Below are positions 12,901-23,428 of a stretch of 64,000 nt of DNA, piece after piece. Below the pieces are notes generated by a model. It was not told the DNA's origin and ran no database searches. It was given only the letters and a program-made list of their open reading frames with translations. Numbering within the stretch: position 1 is the first letter of the stretch; each line of letters opens with the position of its first letter. The position numbers and the translations under genes were made by a program. This DNA comes from Chamaelirium japonicum (taxonomy: Eukaryota; Streptophyta; Magnoliopsida; Liliales; Melanthiaceae): contig OX393550.1 of the NCBI GenBank assembly GCA_947650365.1, positions 49,337,594-49,401,593 of the forward strand. The letters run 5' to 3'.

Positions 12901-15900
12901 CTTTCAGAAAAAGAAAAAAAAATGATATGATGGTCCTAAAGTGTTTTGCCGACGAGCGATGAGCACCAACAGGTATTACCATAGAAAGTGAAGTTGGAGC
13001 GAGGGAGGAGCATGTCCTCGGCGTTGCAGGAGAGCACCAAGAGCCTGTTCCGACGAACGTCGATCTTGTAGTGAGAGAGCAGCCGCTTGGGTGGCATCTG
13101 AAACACTCCTGCTCAACAAAACCCCAATTAACAATGGAAGTCACTTCTGAATTTATCATCACAATTCGGAAGAACACCTATATTTCATTACTTCTTTATT
13201 ATATTTTTACGAGTTATTTATTAGATATCCTCATCCTGAAACCCGGGCCGTAAGGGAAGGTTCACAGAAGGCATACAAAGACAACACTAACTAGCCCAAG
13301 AGCCGACGTGGGACTAAACTTCGATACTCCCCCTCACGCGCAGATCGGTTTTACTCGATCCTTGCCACGTGGGTAGGCTTCCACTTGGCTTAACGGGTAT
13401 CGAACAAACTTGCTTTGATACCATGTTAGATATCCTCACCCCAAAACCCGGGTCGTAAGAGGAGGTCCATGAAGGGTATATGAAGACAACATTACCCAGC
13501 CCGCTAGCCAATGTGGGACTAAACTTCAACATTATTCACCTTTGGAGGTAAATTACACCAAGTTTGAAAGGGTTATTTATTCTTGAGTAACTCCCCTTTT
13601 ATGAGATCCTCTCCTTTTTTTCTGTCATTTGTTTACGGGCGAGAAAAGAGCTAAACTTGAAGAGCCTTGCTTGGAGATGCAAGCTAAACATACTTTAGAC
13701 ATACAACATGGAATTTGGCAATGCAATGGAGTTGGACCCCTTGTCGATCCGAACTAAATAGTCGTTTCATAGAGGTCAATCTTTGCCTGCTAGACATTCA
13801 AGAGGATAACAAGTTACACTTCACCAGTAAAGGATTTTATTAATTGTTAAAAACCGTTAAAAAAAAAAAACTTTGTTTGACCTTTCTTTTTCCTCACAAA
13901 AACCATTATGTATATATACTAGTGTCAAGAAAAGATTATTCATAAACCGTCAACTATAATGTAATATGGATGGTTAATTTTAATTTTAATTTTCTTTTTT
14001 TGAGAAATGATGGTTAATTTGTTAAAATGGACTTTTTCATGAAGGCCATTGAAGATTTTATTTCACAGTCTATAATGTAAATAACCAATAAAAAACAGTA
14101 AGAATATTCAAGGGTGTTTGAAAAAATTGTCAACTAAAGACCTTAATGGTTGATAGTTTTTAAGAACCCTCAACTATATTTTAGTGAATACTTGACAGTT
14201 ATTAATAAACAATAGTTTTTTTTTTTGCTAGACTGGCCAAGTGGTCAGAGGACATGGCGCTAGAGCAAGGGCTCAAAGATGTCCGAAGATCAAAATGGAG
14301 AGGCAACAACTGCTATTTATTAATTCTATAATTCCATGAATATGATATCAATGACCAGGATTTGCACGCACAAACATAACATAACCACCATCTAAAGTGC
14401 AGAAAAGTTTACAATTTTAATAGAAATCATCTACTGTAATCGACTTTGAATGCCGGTTTATTAAAAACCATCAGTTATTCTGTACTTCACATGCTTTTAT
14501 TAAAGAAACTTCAGTCGAGCCCAATCGAGTAAGACTCCTGCACGAGGTTGAAACAAAACCAAGTTCTTTAGAATCTAAAATCGAGCTCGGCTTGTTCCAC
14601 TCGCATAGAGAGAGCTTGAGGGGTTATGTGGTTGGTGTGTGAGGTAAAAAATACTTAATCCTTGTCACAAAACTCACTAGAAGAAGGAGAGGGAGAGAGA
14701 GACTAGGGTTTTGGGGAGAAGAAGAAGGTTTCTCATTAGGCCAATGGGCCAAATATATAAATATACAAGAAGATGAGGGTAGGAGGTAGGTATACTATAT
14801 AGGGTGTCAACGTTGTACAATATCACTAATAGCCCCCCTCAAACTCAAGGTGGGTCAAGCACAATGAGTTTGCTGAGTAAAAACTAGAAATATTGAGTTG
14901 AGTAGTAAACGAAAGGGGGAGAGATGGCCTAGGCCTCATTTCCTTGTGAGAGTAGTAGCAATTGATGATATGTATGATGCTCTGGTTATCACAATGAAGA
15001 GCTATAGGCCAAGAGATCTCCAAAGAGACGTCGCAAGTAAACGATCTCTTTGGTGGTAGAGGACATGACTCGAAACTCTACTTCTATATTAAAGAGAGAG
15101 ACGACGCTTTACTTTTTTGCTGTGCTATGAGATGAGAGTCTCCAAGAAACAAGCAGTAGCCGGTGGTCATTCGACCAGTAGTCGGATCCCTGGCCCAATC
15201 AACTTCGAGTAGGCACTTAGTACCATAGGTGAAGTCGTGGATAGGCAAAGTGACCAGCTGATGGTTCCTTGGAGGTAACAAAGAATTCAAAGAAGGGCAG
15301 TGTAGTGAGCAGAATGAGAGGCCTCAATGAACTGGGTGACGATACTGACTACATGAGCAATGTTAAGCCTAGTGATGCAAAGATAGACCAACTGACCAAC
15401 GATCTGCTAGTACCAAGTAGGGTCTGAGAGAGGCTTGCTGTTTGTGGGACGAAGCTTCACGTGAAGCTCGAGTGGAGTGGCAACAAAGCGATCATCGAAA
15501 AGAGTAGCTTGGCTGAGGATGTCAATGGTGTATTTATACTAGGAGAGCAGAATCCCTTGATCATTAGGGGCAATATCAAGTCCGAGAAAGTAGCAAAGAT
15601 GGCCTAAATCCTTCATCTAGAACTAGCACTGGAGGTGCTGCTGAAGAGAAGTAATGGCAGCCAAGTCATCACTTGTGATGATGTCATCAACATACAACAG
15701 GAGTATCGCCTAGTCCGAAGGAGGACCGTAAAAAAAGCGAGTGATCCCATGAACTCTTAACGAAGCTGACCTCGATGATAGCTAGTCGGAAACACTCAAA
15801 CTTAGCATGAGAGGCCTACTTTAGCCCGTAGATGGCTTGACGAAGATGACATATTTGCTTAGGGGGAATGCGTAGGCCAAGAGGCAGCTGCATGTAGACG

Positions 15901-18900
15901 ACCTCTAAAAGGTCACTGTGGAAAAAGATATTCTTCACATCCATCTAGAAAAACAACCAACAACAAACTGCGGCAACCACCAGGAGGGCACGATCTATGG
16001 TCATCTAAGCTACGTGCACGAAGGTCTCCTCGTAGTCTATCCCGTATTCCTGAGTAAAGTTTTGTGCCGCTCAATGGTTCCATTAGGTCGGTCTTGACCT
16101 TGTGGACCTATCGACAGCTAATAGGCTCAACACCACAGGAAGGGAGACGACGTCCCAAGTATAAGTAATTTACTCAAAGGCCTAGATTTCCTCGCCTATG
16201 GCATGTCGCCACTGAGGGAACTAGACAGCCTCCCGGTACGACCGTGACTCCTGGTCAGAATGGAGGGTAGTAAGAAAGACAGTGAATTGTGACAAGTAGG
16301 AGGTAACGGTGGCAGAACCAAAGTGGTTAGGTGACCCAGAACCAAAACTAAAATGGTTAGGTAAATAGTGATCGCGCTAAGAGTAGCGGGGCGACAAGCG
16401 AGGATCCACGATCGGCGGAGAATGGCTGTGCACAACAGACGGAGTACAAGAGGCATCATAAGCACTAAGAGTACCTCAGGAACCAACCGGTAACAGACGG
16501 GAGGAGGGTACAGAATGAGGGGAGGTGTCTGTGGGAGAGTCATCGGAAGAGTCCATAGAAACATGGGAAGAAGTAGATATAGGCGAAATATGTGGTCGAA
16601 GAGGCTCATGAGTTAGAGATAAGGCAGTAGGAGTTTCCAGAAAGGTGAGGTCCTAAGCCACGGAGGCATATTAAAGGACATATTCGACAAAAGAGACATT
16701 TCGGGAGATGCGAAGGCGATGAGTCAAGAGGTCATAGCAACGATACCCTTTGTGCTTGGCACTGATCCCTATAAAAATACACTTAACTGCCCTTTCGGAC
16801 AACTTCATGCGTTTATAAGATGAGAGGAGGACAATTCATGTGCACTCAAAGGTACAAAGTAGAGTAAAGTTAGTAGTAGAGGAAAAATGACGTTCGTAAG
16901 GGGATACACCACTAGGAAGAACAGACGAAGGGGTAATGGTAATGAGGTTGACCAAGATTATGGCAGCCACAACCTAGAAGATGCGAGGAATAGAGGCAGA
17001 GAATATAAGAGCACGTGTAGTTTCAAGAATATTATAGGGTGTTTCCTCTTGGCTACTCCATTCTGCTCGTGAGTGTGAGGGCATGAGTGCTGAAAGAGGA
17101 TCCCGTGGGATTGATAAAGAGTCTGTATAGTGGTGGAAAGGTATTCAAGGGCGTAATCAGATCAAAATGTCTTGATGCGATAACCAAACTGAGTGTGGAC
17201 TGTTGAGGTAAAGGTCTGGTAGACTTAGGGAGCCTCGGAATGGTGTTGGAGGAGGTAAACCCAAGTATACTTACTAAAATCATCAATAAAAGAAATCTAA
17301 TAGCGATAGATACACATCGAAGGAAGAGGTGTAGGACCCCAAATATCATAGTGCACCAAGTCAAAGGGAGTATAACTCTGAGAGAGACTAGATCGAGGGA
17401 AAAGGCAGCGCTGTAGCTTTGGCAAGCTTGCAACCGGTACATGTAGATAAAGGAGAGAAAAGACTATGACCTAGAGCTCCAATTTGGAGTAGCCTCTTAA
17501 GTCATGGCTCGGAAATGTGACCTAGTCTTCTGTGCCACAAGTCAGCGTCAAGAGAAATTAAACTGCAGATACAGGAGAAGTAATAATGGAAAGGTGAAGG
17601 TTCTCTAGGTGGTACAGTCCACTTGTTCTACTACCAGTGCCAATCACCCGCCTGGTACATGAATCCTGCACAAAATAAGAAAAGGGAAAAAAAATCACGA
17701 CACATCCAGAGTCACAGAGACAGCTAATAGAGATAAGCTGCATGCGAAGCTAGGGGACATGGAGCACAGAGGCTAAAGAGAGGCAATCTCTTGAGTTTGT
17801 AGTGGCAGTAATCGATCCACACTGTGAAATGGCTAGAGAAGAGTTATCAACGATGTCTATCGAAGGAATATACGGTGCATGATAACAAGTTGTGAGCAGG
17901 GAAGCATCAGAGTCATGTAGTGTGAGGCCCCGAAATTCAGAATCCAAATAGCGAAAGTACCAGAATTGGCCAGGTGAGCAGAGGAGGCGGAGGCAGTGGA
18001 AGCCTCAACGAAGCTAAAGGACGCCTGCTAATCGAGACAAATATGGAGTTGGGCAAGCTACTGTAGAAGAGCTGGGCAGTGTCTAGAGCGTCTAGGACAC
18101 TGTGAGGAGTAGCGGTGGAGCCAACTGGTTGACCAAGACCACTGGGTCCCTGCTGCATCTCGAGATGTAGCTTCCATCAATTAGCTAAAGCGAAGCTTGG
18201 TTTGTGGCAGTAAGCGCACATGGGTCGGGCATGACTAGAAGCGAGACTAGTGGAGGTGGTCGGGGCTGCTGTCAGAACGCCTGTGCAACTTGAGGGAGGA
18301 GGAGAGGTCCTAGTGACAATGGTATGCAATCTAGTCTCTTCAGTGATGAACTCGACGATGAAGGCATCTGGGTACGAAAGTGAATCCCGGTGAAGCAAGG
18401 CGCCGACAAATGGGCCGTACTCTAGACGAATGACCATCAGAAGTTGGTAGAGATGACGACACTCCAAGAAGGCTTAGTGGATGGCACGACACTTGACAGG
18501 GACAGGAGGGACTAGTGACTGGAGTTTCCGCCAATAATCGCGCATCTGCGATGCGATGGAGTTGCTGGATAATGTGGTCGCCATGCTGCTTAGTTTGTAC
18601 CTGAGAGAGAAGGGCGTACTCGCGAGCACCATTAGACTCCATGAAGCGCTCGACTAGGTAACGTCATATGGCGACATACATGCCAAGAGCGACGAGGTTG
18701 GCATACATCATGGTCGACCAAAGTGGCAAGGTAAGCGGTGACTTGGGCACCACATAGTCGCCATGCTCGAGGGGTGGTGGGGAATCCCCAACTCGGTATT
18801 GGGGTAGTCCCTCAAGGTGGCCAAGGAGACTACGTCCGAGAAGCGTGGTCTGGATGGTAGCCACCCATGCCTCCCAGTCGACGGAGGAGACAACGAAAAA

Positions 18901-21214
18901 GTCCGTCGAGCTCGGGAGAAAGTCACACGTGTACTCGAACGGAAGGGTGTCGGAGGGAGGTGGTGCGGTCAGAGGGGCATCCACAGAGATGAGTCGGCCA
19001 TGAGTAGGAGGTGTGGACCGGCTCAAGAGAGGACTGCTCTTTGATTCTTGATCCATACTTTGCCTACGTGGCAGCTAGGAGCCCCAAGAATAGGGAAGGC
19101 GCCTAGGAGCATGTTGGCGATGCTCTTAGAGTATCTCCAGAGGGCTCCCAGACAAAAGTTCCTTCGGAACTGTAGCGGAATGATGTGGGCCCATGATGAA
19201 AGTGACGCTCTAACGGGCTCCCCCGTATTTCGCCAAAGTCCGAGTTCCCTACTCAATATCGTCTCGCTGGTCTTAGTAGGGGTGTAAAAAAAAGCCCACC
19301 AGCCCAAAAGTCAACGGCTTGAACCCCGCCTAGCCCGGCCCAAAAACACCATGGGCTGGGCTCGAGCAGCACCCTAAGCCTGCAGCCTGACCAGACCCGA
19401 AAGAAACCCCGACCCGAGAGCCCGATCAAAATACTATATAATTGGTATATATACTAGGGGTGTTCATGGTTCGGGTTGGTTCGGTTTTTTGATAAATTTG
19501 GAACCGAACCGAAGTTGATTGGTTCTCTAGAAAATGGAACTAAACCAAACCATTCCTTGTTAAAAACCGAACCAAACCAAACCGGAAAAGTTCGGTTTGG
19601 TTCGGATCGGTTCTGCGATTCTTTCAAATCGCTCGTCATCACACCGTGAGGCGTGAATGGTTGAGCCGCTGAGTTAGTTCAGATTTTATTTTTAAGCCTT
19701 TAATTTTGGGTGCTGCTATTTGCCCCTATAGAATTACTATCAACACTCTTAATTTTTCACTTTGAGATATTTCATAAGTTGGAATTTGGGGGTGTTAGTA
19801 ATTATGTGGGTGCAAATAGCAACACCCTTTATTTTTCTGTTTCATCACACCTTTGAACACTTGAAAGTTTTGAATGCACCGATTGGTGGCAATTGGGGTC
19901 ACCACCATGTAATGAACAATATTAGTGAGACTGTACACTGTATAGTAGTAACTATTGAGGTTATAATATCAATGGTTCGGGTTGGGTTGGTTCGGGTTAA
20001 AAAACTCACAACCCAGAACCGAACCGACTATAGCCGATTTTTTTTTTTTTGGAACCAAACCAAATTGAACGGTCAAAAATACCCGATCCAAACCGAACCA
20101 AATAGATCGGTTCGGTTCGGTTTGGCGGGTTAACCCGAACCGATGAACACCCCTAATATATACATCAATGAAATGTATTTGATCTTTATAAAAAATAAGG
20201 AGAGATTTGAGAAACTCTTAGGAGGGCTATAATTTCTATTTCATACTTTGCCTATGTGGCATTTAGGAGCCAAAGAATAGGGAAAGATCCAAGTAGCTAG
20301 ATCGTGAGATTTTTTTTAAAAAAAAAAAACGTAGGAGACCGTTGGCGTCTTGGTAGACCGTAGATGCAAAACTCACCGTGAAGAATGGGCTTCAAGAAGC
20401 GAGCCGCGACGTCCACCCCCACGTTCCCCAACAACTCAGCGGCTCCGGCACTCCATTCGCCGGACCTCCACCGCTCCCCCACTGCCCGACGGCGCGGATC
20501 ATCACGGTTCTCTTCCTCCCTGATCAATTCTAGCGGACCCACTGTGTCCAACGACCGGGGGTCTATCTCGTAGGGGACGCCGCCCTCCCAGAGGCAGAGC
20601 AGGCGCCCGCCCCACTGCAGTACGGTGGTGTTGGCCACGTTCTTCATCACCTTCACGTTCCCCACCCGACGCCCGCCCCGCAGCACCGAGAACGGGCCCC
20701 GGTGGGTGAACCGCCACCCGCCGGTCACCTCCTCCCTCTCCTCCACCTGTGCCTCCGTCTCCACGTACCGCGCGGTGTACCGGACTTCCCCGCCGCCGAC
20801 GAACTCGAAGGCGCGGAGGTAGCCATGGCCGTCCAGCGGGTGGACCGTCGAACCGTGGTCATCGGCGAACAGGCCCGGCCCGGCCAGGTAGTAGGTTCCC
20901 CTGGGGAAGCCGGATGGGAGCGACCCCTCGATCACCCGGAGGGGGACCGGGTCCGCCGACTCGGACCGCTGCGACAGGAACAGGAACTGGTAGTCCCAGA
21001 AGGCCTCGGCGGCCGTGCCGGCGCCGGCATCGTCGCTCTCCTTTCCCGGGAGGTCGAGGGTCCGAGTCGTGGCGGCGCTCAGAGAGGAGGAAGCGGAAAG
21101 GACTGTTCGATGGGAGGAGGCGGAGACGGCGTCGGAGGCAGGGAGGAGTTTGGTCGCCGGCGGTGGTGTTGGGGTCGGGAGGAGGAGACGGTGGTGGTGG
21201 GGGACGGCTTGCAT
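8567..21214 (-). CDS. CCD7: Carotenoid cleavage dioxygenase 7 gene, exons 1-5 (3' end outside window)
   Basis: Strigolactone biosynthesis enzyme of plastids. CCD7 (MAX3/HTD1/RMS5 family) cleaves 9-cis-beta-carotene to 9-cis-beta-apo-10'-carotenal and beta-ionone, between D27 and CCD8. Exons: 21214-20377, 13108-12980, 10927-10796, 9048-8776 and 8652-8567. All introns are GT-AG and all phases agree; the joined exons give 486 codons without a stop. Iron-ligand histidines of the family are seen at about residues 292 (LLSHYKID), 345 (MIHDW) and 423 (WLLHVGNAFE). The fourth, in the C-terminal region, is missing because the last ~130 residues (family length near 610) are not in the window. Introns are 7268, 2052, 1747 and 123 bp and are full of transposons. 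The N-terminus is Ser/Pro/Thr-rich, as expected of a plastid transit peptide. Whether the terminal exon survives beyond the left edge is unknown; otherwise the gene looks intact. Confidence 0.93.
8776..9048 (-). CDS. CCD7: CCD7 exon 4
   Basis: 273 bp between acceptor AAAGCAG and donor GTGAGT. It reads SLLAVSGLSPMISALSVNPS, then YLLPRF, DWRVPVEAPSQFWLLHVGNA and QASVCSYQWFNFQKMF. His423 in WLLHVGNAFE is the third iron ligand. The sequence is close to known CCD7 proteins throughout, with no frameshift. Confidence 0.93.
9626..9830 (-). mobile_element. LINE 3' end (RNase H tail plus poly(A))
   Basis: The minus strand reads a typical plant LINE C-terminus (WIPIKGNSCADALTKHAP, with one stop further on), then a stop and a poly(A) run seen as poly(T) at 9626-9640. 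It lies in CCD7 intron 3. The 5' part is missing or too decayed to follow. Confidence 0.65.
9920..9967. repeat. (GA)n microsatellite
   Basis: About 24 GA units after a short GCGTGC-rich run, inside CCD7 intron 3. Confidence 0.9.
10150..10525. repeat. Foldback repeat of GCTACAGT / AGAGTAAC motifs
   Basis: Repeated inverted copies of CTACAGTGA/TCACTGTAG and of AAGAGTAACA/TGTTACTCTT make several overlapping hairpins. Probably a MITE in CCD7 intron 3. The same ACTGTAGC...GCTACAGT palindrome recurs in elements B and H. Confidence 0.55.
10796..10927 (-). CDS. CCD7: CCD7 exon 3
   Basis: 132 bp between acceptor CCTAACAG and donor GTATCT. It reads EFDGNFKMKQKKEFVISD, then LMIHDWAYTDTHYILFGN and RIKLDVP. 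His345 in MIHDW is the second iron ligand. Splicing from exon 2 restores the family's Tyr-Glu-Phe-Asp junction, and into exon 4 the Pro-Gly-Ser junction. Confidence 0.93.
11670..12521 (+). mobile_element. Retroposon nested inside the LINE, 13-bp target duplication
   Basis: GAGAAGGCAATGT occurs exactly at 11657-11669 and 12522-12534. Removing the 852 bp between them restores the LINE RNase H reading frame. The insert ends in an A-rich tail (AATACCAATAAAAAG). It contains a poly(C) run (~11837-11852) and an internal poly(A) (~11877-11891), so it may itself be composite. Its type (truncated LINE or SINE-like) is not recognised. Confidence 0.8.
12752..12841 (+). repeat. 45-bp tandem duplication
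   Basis: The block containing GGATTTCCTACTGTAATCCC occurs twice in direct tandem, duplicating 15 residues at the end of the LINE RNase H frame. Confidence 0.9.
12980..13108 (-). CDS. CCD7: CCD7 exon 2
   Basis: 129 bp between acceptor GAGCAG and donor GTAATA, phase 1 on both sides. It reads VFQMPPKRLLSHYKID, then NRLLVLSCNAEDMLLPRSNF, the CCD7-specific block with iron ligand His292. A LINE poly(A) tail on the opposite strand ends only ~55 bp beyond the donor. Confidence 0.93.
13219..13531 (-). mobile_element. TRIM (miniature LTR retrotransposon), complete
   Basis: Two 108-bp LTRs (13219-13326 and 13424-13531) flank a ~97-bp core. The core has a polypurine tract (minus strand GTGAGGGGGAG) beside the left LTR and a tRNA-Met primer site (ATGGTATCAAAG) beside the right LTR, so the element points to the minus strand. 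TTATT is duplicated at 13214-13218 and 13532-13536. No coding capacity. It lies in CCD7 intron 1, 110 bp from exon 2. Confidence 0.9.
13537..14599. other. AT-rich intron sequence without recognised genes
   Basis: Part of CCD7 intron 1. It contains inverted short repeats (TGGTTAATTTTAATTTT, GATGGTTAATTTGTTAAA) typical of decayed MITEs, and a tRNA-like A-box at ~14235, discussed under rejected items. Nothing else recognised. Confidence 0.4.
14600..19053 (-). mobile_element. Copia retrotransposon (Copia-2), 5'-truncated and decayed
   Basis: A 3' LTR ends at 14825 (minus strand TGATATTGTACAACG) next to a polypurine tract (GAGGGGGGC, ~14830-14840). Its far edge near 14600 is approximate. Fragments in pol order on the minus strand: RNase H with LHCDNQSIIHI (14826-15290), degenerate RT (15290-16100), integrase region (17053-17442), a zinc-knuckle remnant MCAYCHKP (~18220) and gag with DWEAWVATIQTTLLG (18664-19053). 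No 5' LTR follows gag: the sequence switches at ~19054 to a different repeat. Many stops. Lies in CCD7 intron 1, in the gene's orientation. Confidence 0.8.
19054..19440. repeat. MITE-like fragments between Copia-2 and the hAT MITE
   Basis: The block starting CATACTTTGCCTACGTGGCA reappears at 20247-20285. An AGAGTATCTCCAGAGGGCTC motif is the usual end of a common plant MITE class. From 19279 a TAGGGGTGTAAAA motif starts a GCCCGGCC-rich fragment. No genes. Confidence 0.45.
19455..20155. mobile_element. hAT-type MITE with perfect 8-bp duplication
   Basis: It begins TAGGGGTGTTCATGGTTCGG and ends with the inverse (CCGATGAACACCCCTA). The 8-bp sequence ATATATAC flanks it exactly (19447-19454 and 20156-20163), the hAT target length. 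The 701-bp body carries repeated GAACCGAACC tracts and no transposase. It lies in CCD7 intron 1 about 220 bp from exon 1. Confidence 0.9.
20377..21214 (-). CDS. CCD7: CCD7 exon 1
   Basis: Codes for residues 1-279 plus one base. Family landmarks are AFWDYQFLFLSQRSE, GTYYLAGPGLFADDHGS, HPLDGHGYLRAF and LLCLWEGGVPYEIDPRSLDT. The first Met (21214) precedes ~55 residues rich in Ser, Thr and Pro that look like a plastid transit peptide. The exon is strongly GC-rich, unlike the flanking DNA. It ends CACG followed by the consensus donor GTGAGT at 20376. Reading frames on the opposite strand are shadows of this GC-rich exon. Confidence 0.95.
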
Positions 21215-21277
21215 TTTGGATCTTCTCCTTCTTTTGGCGGGGATATCGAACCATGGGATGGGAATCTAGGGGGCGGG

Positions 21278-21285
21278 TATAAATA
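21278..21285 (-). promoter_or_regulatory. Possible TATA box of CCD7
   Basis: The minus strand reads TATTTATA 64-71 bp upstream of the CCD7 start codon. Spacing is right for a core promoter with a short leader. The motif is a weak TATA variant, so this is tentative. Confidence 0.4.
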
Positions 21286-21299
21286 GGACCAAGTCAGCT

Positions 21300-23425
21300 T
21301 ATCTATTTGGGCATGGTTTTGGGTGGTAATTACAGGGAATGCCCTCTTTGATCCTTTCTGGTATCCAAGATTGGATCCAGCCGCTGATGTTTTGGTGGCA
21401 TGCAAGGTGGGGGCCCACCCTACATTGCATGGTCCGGACCGGTCCGGCTCGCCGGTTCCGTAAATAAACGTCGCTGGGCTAAAGACAAGAGCCAAGATCC
21501 GGTTCAGCGATCAACTTTTAAGAAACCGATGGAAAGAATACCTAAGCACGTGTGTCACTGTGTGTATGTATTTTGTTTTATTTATAGTTTTTATCTAATT
21601 ATATAAAAAGAATTGAACTATCCAAAGTAAACACTTTCTACTATACATAAATAGTTAATTAATATTATTTAAGTGAGTATATTGAATATTAAAAAAATTC
21701 TTATTTAGAGTTTTTGCTTTATGTCTCAACTTGTATAGAGGCGGCTCCGCTTCCTCCACCCACATAACGATCAATATCGAAATATGATTATTTTTTTTCT
21801 CTCTTCGAGCAAGGTCTTTTGGATTCAGTTCCCCATGGCATTAAAGTCGTCTGACCTAAGAGGAAGCAATTGTGTCAAATGGTAGGACCAGGGCAGGGTT
21901 GGGGCCAAATCGGATTCGATCATTTGTTTTAGGAGATAGGCCCTAGCTCGACTCTAGCCCTTCAAGGCGCCGAAAAATGATTAGCGCTAGCTCAATCCTT
22001 CAAGGGCCAGGATTGGGCCAGGGTCGATCAAGGGTCAAGTTGATATCACTAAGATAAGGATTATCAAAATAGCTATTTTTTAATTAGGTTGTTAAGAAAG
22101 GGTTCAATCTTTTTTTTTTCTCCCTAAACTATTCTTATGCCAGTGCCTTTAGGCTTTTGGTATTCATTTAAAACCCCACTCATTTATTTGTGTTTGAGAC
22201 TGATAATACAACTTAAAAAGAATTATAAGTTTTGTGAGTGTTATATAATACTTCTAATACTAATATATCCAAACTTGATAAGTCCAATTCCTATAGGGTT
22301 AAAGTGCGTGACCGATTAATTACTGATTAGTCCCACTTAATTGTTGATTTTGCCCTTTAATAAGTATTATATACATTACATAATTTATGTATATAGAGGG
22401 CAGGGCCTAGCAGTGTCGGACCATAGGTTTCCTTGGTCTGACCCTCATCCTAGAGGGCTTATGAAAATTGGGCTCGGCCCGTCTCTCAAGCCCTTGGCAG
22501 GCAGGACTTTAGATGGCTTTGGAGGACCAGACCGGACAGGGTACCCTCTCAAAAGGGTCAGATTGACAGGCCTAAATATTAAGACAAGGATCCCCACTCC
22601 CATTACAGAAGTGCAACTAAATCATGTGAGGCATGACCATCTATCTCAACACCCCCTCATCCTGATGCGGGACACACATAATGACACAATCGGACAGAGC
22701 TTCGGAGCAGGTCCTAGTTCTTATATCATGTGAGATACCCTCACACCCTAAAACCCGGGTTGTAAGGGGAGATCCACATAGGGTAAATAAAGACAATATT
22801 GCCCAGTCTGTTATCGATGTGGGACTAAACCTTAACACTCCTCTCACGTGCAAGCCGATTATGTCCGATCCTTATCCTAAAGATAGATTCCCACTTGACT
22901 TAACGGGCATAGATCATATCTGCTCTGATACCATATTAGATACCGAGTTTCTTCCCACGTGGCACCAAAGACCTCAGCTTTATAGCAGTGGTGGGTGCGG
23001 GCGCACTCGCTACAGACATGACTGGAAGCGGAGACGGTGGTTTGGACGACACCGAACATAATTATTGCCCTCCCAACACTGAATAGTGGCTGCACTAGGA
23101 GGGGATGGGTGGACCAATAATTCCCCGCCTCGCCTTTGTTTCTGGACCGGCCATGGTGCGGTCCTCTTCCGCCAGGCAATCACTGGAGACCGCCATTACC
23201 TCTTTCAAAGCTTCGGAGTCACGCCCGAATCCGGCCCGACCCGGTTAACGGACCAGCTCATCCCAACCCGGGGGCCAATGGGCCGGGCTATGGTTGCTGC
23301 CATCAGCATGTGGCCCGACCGGGCCCAAATGTAGGACTGGTGATCCAGCCCGCTAGCCCGGCTTGTACTAAGACCTGACCCGGTCTGGTTTATGACCGTT
23401 GAACCTGGTCCGGCCCAATCTGCCC
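21300..23425. other. Upstream region of CCD7; repeat fragments, no gene
   Basis: Contains GGCCAGG- and CGGCCC-rich fragments (~21880-22040, 22390-22560, 23225-23420) and a truncated TRIM (separate entry). No coding region is supported. Confidence 0.45.
22729..22945 (-). mobile_element. Second TRIM copy, truncated
   Basis: LTR 22729-22837 (TGTGAGATACCCTCAC ... CTTAACA) matches the TRIM at 13219. It is followed by the same core and primer site (TCTGATACCAT) and the first ~15 bp of a second LTR, then an unrelated sequence. A further LTR-like end (TATCTCAACA plus CCCCCTC) at ~22630-22655 suggests an earlier tandem copy. Confidence 0.75.
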
Positions 23426-23428
23426 TGC

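Larger units (their letters stand above)
10977..12925 (+). mobile_element. LINE 3' portion, interrupted by a second retroposon
   Basis: Two LINE-specific domains on the plus strand, antisense to CCD7. A zinc-knuckle reverse-transcriptase end lies at ~11120-11330 (LFLWKLLHGALLT, CPWCVEELEDIGHVFWSCPR). RNase H starts at 11433 (FWADGSVLPGGG, HSELWAIKGAFE). After an insert at 11670-12521 the RNase H frame resumes (VLFSDSMAARDAL) and runs to WVPRTANSVDYWLVSEARL. A-rich runs end it at ~12880-12925. This LINE fills most of CCD7 intron 2. Stops and the missing 5' part make it inactive. Confidence 0.85.

Noticed and set aside
14228..14300. tRNA-like sequence with an A-box (TGGCCAAGTGG)
   Set aside because: No intact B-box or cloverleaf follows; at most a decayed tRNA-derived SINE head.
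20385..21286. Long open frames on the plus strand over CCD7 exon 1
   Set aside because: The minus-strand frame matches CCD7 throughout; GC-rich exons often leave the opposite strand open.
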